Shown here: piece after piece, positions 59,597-64,000 of the stretch | How positions within the stretch are numbered: the stretch's first letter is position 1 | Layout of the letters: each line of letters starts with the position of its first letter | Assembly (NCBI GenBank): GCA_032622095.1 | Contig: CP136061.1 | Coordinates: 196,898,935-196,962,934 of the forward strand | Origin: Siphonodentalium dalli | Taxonomy: Eukaryota; Mollusca; Scaphopoda; Gadilida; Siphonodentaliidae | Direction of reading: 5' to 3' | DNA length: 64,000 bases | Position numbers and translations under genes: made by a program | Notes under the pieces: model-generated | Database searches by the model: none | Seen by the model: only the letters and a program-made list of their open reading frames with translations | Told to the model about the DNA's origin: nothing

Positions 59597-60931
59597 GTCC
59601 AATCCAAGGGGCGGGGGTGCACAACTTACTGTTACAGCTTGAAAATCAGAAGCCAACCGGGGTAAACAATTTTATAATTGTTTATAATTGAGGGGTGGGG
59701 ATACAGTTGGATATCGACGTTTCGAAAAAAAAAAAAAGCATCTTGCAACGTCACTGCATTTATGCTCTAGTCATTTATGAAAACTGTGCTTGCATCTTCG
59801 TATTCGTGTCCTTTACCGTGACCAAATGCATTCGCGTCGACGATTGAAACTCAAAGGATAATCCGCAATGCATTCTTGAGCGAAAAATCATACTCACATT
59901 GGGAACCCGCGTCATTTTTATCCATTCTTGGATATATCATTGATTATGGTAAGTACATGTTACATGTTACATGCTAATGTTGGCTATAATCCGCAAGTAT
60001 CACTCACTATTTGTATTAATCACTAACTTTTGTCAGAGATGTTGTGACTCATACGATTTGGCCCATCCTATTCTGAACAGCTGTAATGTGCCAGGCATCG
60101 TGTTCCCAAGACCACTATCGCCATGTCCCTGTTTATGAGATTTCCATTGATAACACATTTTCATAAGGGGCTACATCCCTGCGAATCAGATGGTTATATG
60201 CTCTGGTTTAAGGATGTGAAAATCGACAATTTATGTTTGACACCCTATATAGAGATTCTAGACAAGTTCTTAACGTTGTAACTTTCAATAAATTGGGTAA
60301 TTTCAGTAGTTACAAGGAACACATACTGCTACATCACATCCAAGCTGACACCCCATAAGGTTTGACAATTTCTAAATATAGGCCATTTCAATCCAAACTT
60401 TTGACCAAAGGAGGTAAATATGCAAATGTTGGTCTAAAACAAAACATACCCCCTAATAAATTGTTGGAGAAAACAAAATAACAGAACAAGTTCAACCTAT
60501 TGTTGTTGTAAAATTTCCAATTCATGTTGTTTCAGGTATCAAATTTCCAGCTGTTGAACGTGTTGATAAAATGTTTGGAGCGAGAAACATAACCCAACCC
60601 CCTTGTCGCGACGTCCCTGTGGGTTGTACTTGAAATTTCCAGCTGACAAAATATTTTCCCGAGGGGGTGAATCGACCCCTTGTCGCCACGTCCCTGCGTA
60701 TCATAGATATATATATTATCCGTGTTAAGGGTGCGAAAACTGAAAAATTATGTTTCATAGTACTCGAACATTCTTTGTGATTGGAGATATTTGTAAATAC
60801 AAAGAACACGTACTATTTGTGATTTATGTTTGTAATCGTTGGTTCATAGTATTGGCGGAATGATAAATTGTTATTTCTTACAAACAATTGTAGATTCTTA
60901 CAAAGAAAAAGTTTCATAGTATTGACCCCTG

Positions 60932-62565
60932 GTGGAGGAAATGGTGATATCTCGATTGGAGAATAATCTCAAAATATCAACGTCCCACTTCAAATGGACA
61001 TAATGAGGAGAAGGCTGATGAGTTCAGTCCCCTCGCTACGCTGGTCTGACCACAATAAGTGACTGTCATCACTTATACTTACTTTATTGCACACTCAATG
61101 ACTTATTTTGCGAAATAAAGCCTAACATACAGAAGATTTAAAAACGTTCAATAAACAATTGTGTGTTGTTCTTGAACAATACAAACCGATTACGTCAACA
61201 ACGTCATTGTAATTTCTTCATTAAATGTTTAGGTATATATAGTCTACACTAAGCACACGTTTGTGCAATTAAATAAACAATATAGACCTAAATTTTAGTA
61301 CAGTACAAGCTACAATCTTCAGAGTGTGCAATAAACATAGAACAACACAGTTTTGTGAACATGTTAACGTTATTTCACTCGTTTGTCATGTCGCGAGGTA
61401 AAACTCGAACCTCCGGTTCTCGTTTTACCATCGCGTCAGAACAAACTCGGGCAAAAACGTTATCATGTTCACGCACTTGTGTCGTTCTATCTATGTATTA
61501 AATCTAGCATTTGTTTATGCAAGACTTTTTTTCGCATACAATTGATTCTGATTTGATTCTGGAATTTCTCGAATTAATGCAGAATGAATTGTAACCGACA
61601 AAATCTTAAATAAAAATTGGCGCGTTAAGGTTCCTTTCATGCTGTGTTATGTCAAAACGGTGTTCAGACTAACGCAGGAAGGTTACAACACGAACTATAC
61701 TAATAACTATACTTCATATACTCTGAACAAACTTACTCTGACGTCCTGTAAATTCATCATCTCTTCCAAACGATCTTCCTGTTCCATATAGATCTTTAAT
61801 GATATATAATCCGAATTAACGCTTCTAAATTACTATTTCTTTGGCTTCGGATGGGGGGGGGGGGGATACCAAATATTTTTTTTCGAGTCGATGAACCTAC
61901 CCATCAAAGCTCAGAGTTCACAGATATAGATTTTTGAAATCAGATATTTTTCACCACCTGAAATATTTTTAGGTATTGTATATGTACTGCCCTTAATATG
62001 TATGTGCATATTTTTGATCACCGACAAGAACACGGGACATAAGCAAAACAATATTACATTTTATTTGAGATGAATAATTTTCGGTCAAGTTTCAGGAAAA
62101 TACCAAGATTAATATCTTGTCCGGTTCACATACACACCGAAATAAAAACACTTCTTCAAATATCTCCGTTATTTCGTCAAAAACACTTCTTCTCATACAA
62201 ATCACCGTTATTTAGTAAATTAACATTCTTTATAGAGTTATTGCCCTTCATATTAAATATGAAGCTAACATGCAGGATTAGCTATACATGTCTTCATTTA
62301 GTGGACAATCCCAAGCTCGCGTGCCACGCGTGGTTGGATTGTCCATTTAGTAATGACCATTTTAGGTAAGGATTGTTCGTTTATAAGTGGACAATCCTTG
62401 AAGAATTGCCTGGTTTGGGATGCCAACAAGTAGATTGTTCATATGCGTTAATTTATGTCCTTCTCTGTGTAGCAGGTGATACATCTCCTTTCTCTATAAC
62501 TCCATTATGGATTGTGCTATTGAAGAGTGTATAGTGTGTTTTATCTCACATTGTTTTTCTTCCAG
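60932..62565. other. Gene B last intron after the hAT-like element
   Basis: 61330-61500 is a foldback. 61985-62070 matches the last intron of gene A. 61853-61865 is a G13 run. A short hairpin GTGGACAATCC...GGATTGTCCA lies near 62301-62345. No exon before 62566. Confidence 0.5.
61330..61500. repeat. Foldback element
   Basis: AATAAACATAGAACAACACA and GTGAACATG with AACGTT are matched by AACGTTATCATGTTCAC and TTGTGTCGTTCTATCTATGT. Weaker pairing may extend outward to about 61050-61560. Confidence 0.65.
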
Positions 62566-62681
62566 TTCCGTTGGTAACTGCAGAAACTGCGAGAAAAGAA
62601 AAGACATCCAGTGCCGAGCGGGTCTCACCTGTTATATGTTTGATAACAACGAGCTCGATTATGTTATTGTTGATCAAGTAA
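62566..62681 (+). CDS. Gene B terminal exon: probable GPI-anchor signal
   Basis: The acceptor TTTTTCTTCCAG enters in phase 1, as required by the donor at 57906. The frame reads V-PLVTAETARKEKTSSAERV then SPVICLITTSSIMLLLIK and stops at TAA 62679-62681. A hydrophobic C-terminus right before the stop, after a small-residue segment (TSSA), suits a GPI signal, as in gene A. Ile-Thr lies at the same distance from the stop in both. With it the gene B exons sum to 370 codons including the stop. An alternative phase-2 reading of the same bases gives a Cys-containing frame (GNCRNCEKRKDIQC) that could splice at CAA-GTAAGA 62678. It needs a missing exon, so I prefer the phase-1 reading. Confidence 0.5.
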
Positions 62682-64000
62682 GAAGATGGCGTGTAGATCA
62701 AGACGCCGCACACAATGAAGCGGATCAGCGTGTGAATTTATGAACTATTGTGTTTTAATTGCACACGCTAACACCAACAGTTAGAGTTAGTCATATAAGG
62801 GCGATTTCAATTGCTGGGAAATTTGCATGCAAACTGACAATGTATCGGGCAATTCGTGGTATTGGTATACTGTTTAGGATAGGAACAATTTGGTTTTGAA
62901 CTTTGCCCCATGTATGAAACCAAATTAGGTTGAGTATTTGGTTTTTACCAAAACCTAAATTGGTTACATATATGGAAGAGAAGTTCAAAACCAGTTTTGG
63001 TTGTGATCAAAACCAGATGGTATAAACTTCAGTACCGAAAATGGAACCATTTTTGGTTTTGATCAAAACCAATTACCAAATACCATCTAGTTCTGATAAA
63101 AACCAAAACTTGTTTTTAACTTTGTATGAAACCCATTTTGGTTTTAATCAAAACAAAATACAAACAAATACTGAAATCACGCTCTGGATTCGAAATAAAC
63201 TGTTATTGGTCAATTTATGATTTTCACCACAGAACTAAATATAGTTTTGATTAGAAAAAATTGATGGTTCTGTGAACTTCTCTTAAAACCGAATTAGGTC
63301 ATGAACAAATTGACAGAAGAGTGAATTTTCATTCAAGATAGTACACATGTTGTCTTCACACTAAACAAAACATACCATGGTGAATAAATAGGAGAATCAG
63401 AGATAAAACCTTCAGATCATTCTATCACATATGATCAATATTTAAGGATTGACTCTTGTTTCGATTATATTAGGTTAACCGTTTGTTTGGTCCGTTGGAG
63501 CAACCGCATTTAAGCTGTTCTTGATGAAGCCTACATCTTGAAATTATTAGGACTGGCAAAACTAAATATTCTATCAAAAATGATATGTATGTGACTCAAA
63601 TATATATTGAGACTATATATGGTTTGAAATTGGGTGATTTTCAATGAAATATCAAAGGAAAGTATGGGCAATGCATGTAATGTTATGTCCATTGAAATCA
63701 CCTTGGTTTCCATTGAATGTTAATATTAGGATATAATTAACCCTTGAATTCGTTATATTGAACTTGATCCAGAATGCACTATTTGGAATCACTGATGGGA
63801 ATCTTATCTAAACTGGCTCAGTTCAGAATATAATTCCTCTGTGCTGCACTACATTCTTATGCAGCATTAAGCTTTTGATAATTGGATAATCATTAATGTC
63901 TAGTTACCTCTCATTAAGAAAGAAGTAAATACTCACCAATGAGTATCTAGGTTATCAATTAGTTGAAGTAATTTAAAGCAACTACCCTCTAATAGGAATT
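62682..64000. other. 3' flank of gene B
   Basis: An AATAAA lies near 63189 and another near 63378; either could be a poly(A) signal, though both are distant. Apart from the palindrome cluster at 62890-63150 I see no feature, and no start of a following gene. Confidence 0.4.
62890..63150. repeat. Cluster of GGTTTTGATCAAAACC palindromes
   Basis: Repeated TTTGGTTTT and AAAACCAAA words, several joined as GGTTTTGATCAAAACC or near variants (GTGATC, TTAATC, TTACC centres), occur at least eight times in about 260 bases. The organisation resembles the cluster at 5736-5996 with a different core. Confidence 0.7.

Larger units (their letters stand above)
57958..60931. mobile_element. 3-kb hAT-like element, no transposase seen
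   Basis: The ends are inverted repeats, CAGGGGTCAATACTATGAA at the left and its complement at the right. CAGGGG is a typical hAT terminus. Flanking octamers (ATGTAGAT and GTGGAGGA) match only partly. However, gene A has an apparent empty site at about 5678-5700 (GTGTAGATCTTGTGGATGAC), where sequences matching both flanks lie together. The interior has CATAGTA words, AAATTTGTAATTACAAATT palindromes near 57990-58035, a SINE and a TTAGTCA cluster, but no transposase frame. Confidence 0.6.

Overview
The window looks like AT-rich nuclear DNA of an animal with large introns. It has clear splice sites, symmetric phase 1-1 exons for thrombospondin type 1 (TSP1) repeats, a non-LTR retrotransposon, Helitron-like elements, many TIR and foldback elements, a tRNA-like SINE, a 5S-rRNA-like relic and long satellites. 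I see no bacterial operon, tRNA or rRNA gene. The TE mix (5S-like relic, SINE with an AAACC tail, back-to-back Helitrons, TTAA elements) suggests a marine invertebrate, perhaps a mollusc or other lophotrochozoan. That placement is inference.

The genes found form two tandem plus-strand paralogues. Gene A enters from the left with only its 3' end visible: a TSP1 exon (1432-1581), a 10-cysteine exon (5351-5638) and a terminal exon with a hydrophobic C-terminus (7266-7438). Gene B appears complete: signal-peptide exon (29382-29439), a short basic exon (33313-33381), four TSP1 exons (35553-35696, 38951-39091, 42540-42677, 53696-53851), a near-identical 10-cysteine exon (57619-57906) and a terminal exon with a hydrophobic tail (62566-62681). 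Every junction is phase 1, and the gene B exons sum to 1110 nt, 370 codons including the stop. The predicted product is a small secreted protein, probably GPI-anchored, carrying TSP1 repeats and an N-glycosylated Cys-rich module. A third possible terminal exon (28688-28860) lies just upstream of gene B.

Layout: 1-7.4 kb, 3' end of gene A with TTAA- and TTA-flanked MITEs and a palindrome cluster; 7.4-11.4 kb, foldback elements, 5S-like relic and (TC)n; 11.5-20.0 kb, a 1.33-kb tandem array bounded by inverted repeats; 21.6-23.9 kb, three head-to-tail Helitron-like elements; 24-29 kb, short repeats and a 78-bp minisatellite; 29.4-62.7 kb, gene B. Its introns hold TTAA elements, foldbacks, a minus-strand LINE (45.7-49.2 kb), a second Helitron pair (49.4-51.5 kb), a 173-bp satellite (56.2-57.3 kb) and a 3-kb hAT-like insertion carrying a SINE.

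Most remaining short open frames are repeat-derived or chance. Exon calls rest on reading frame, splice signals, phase and paralogy only. No transcript data or database search was available.
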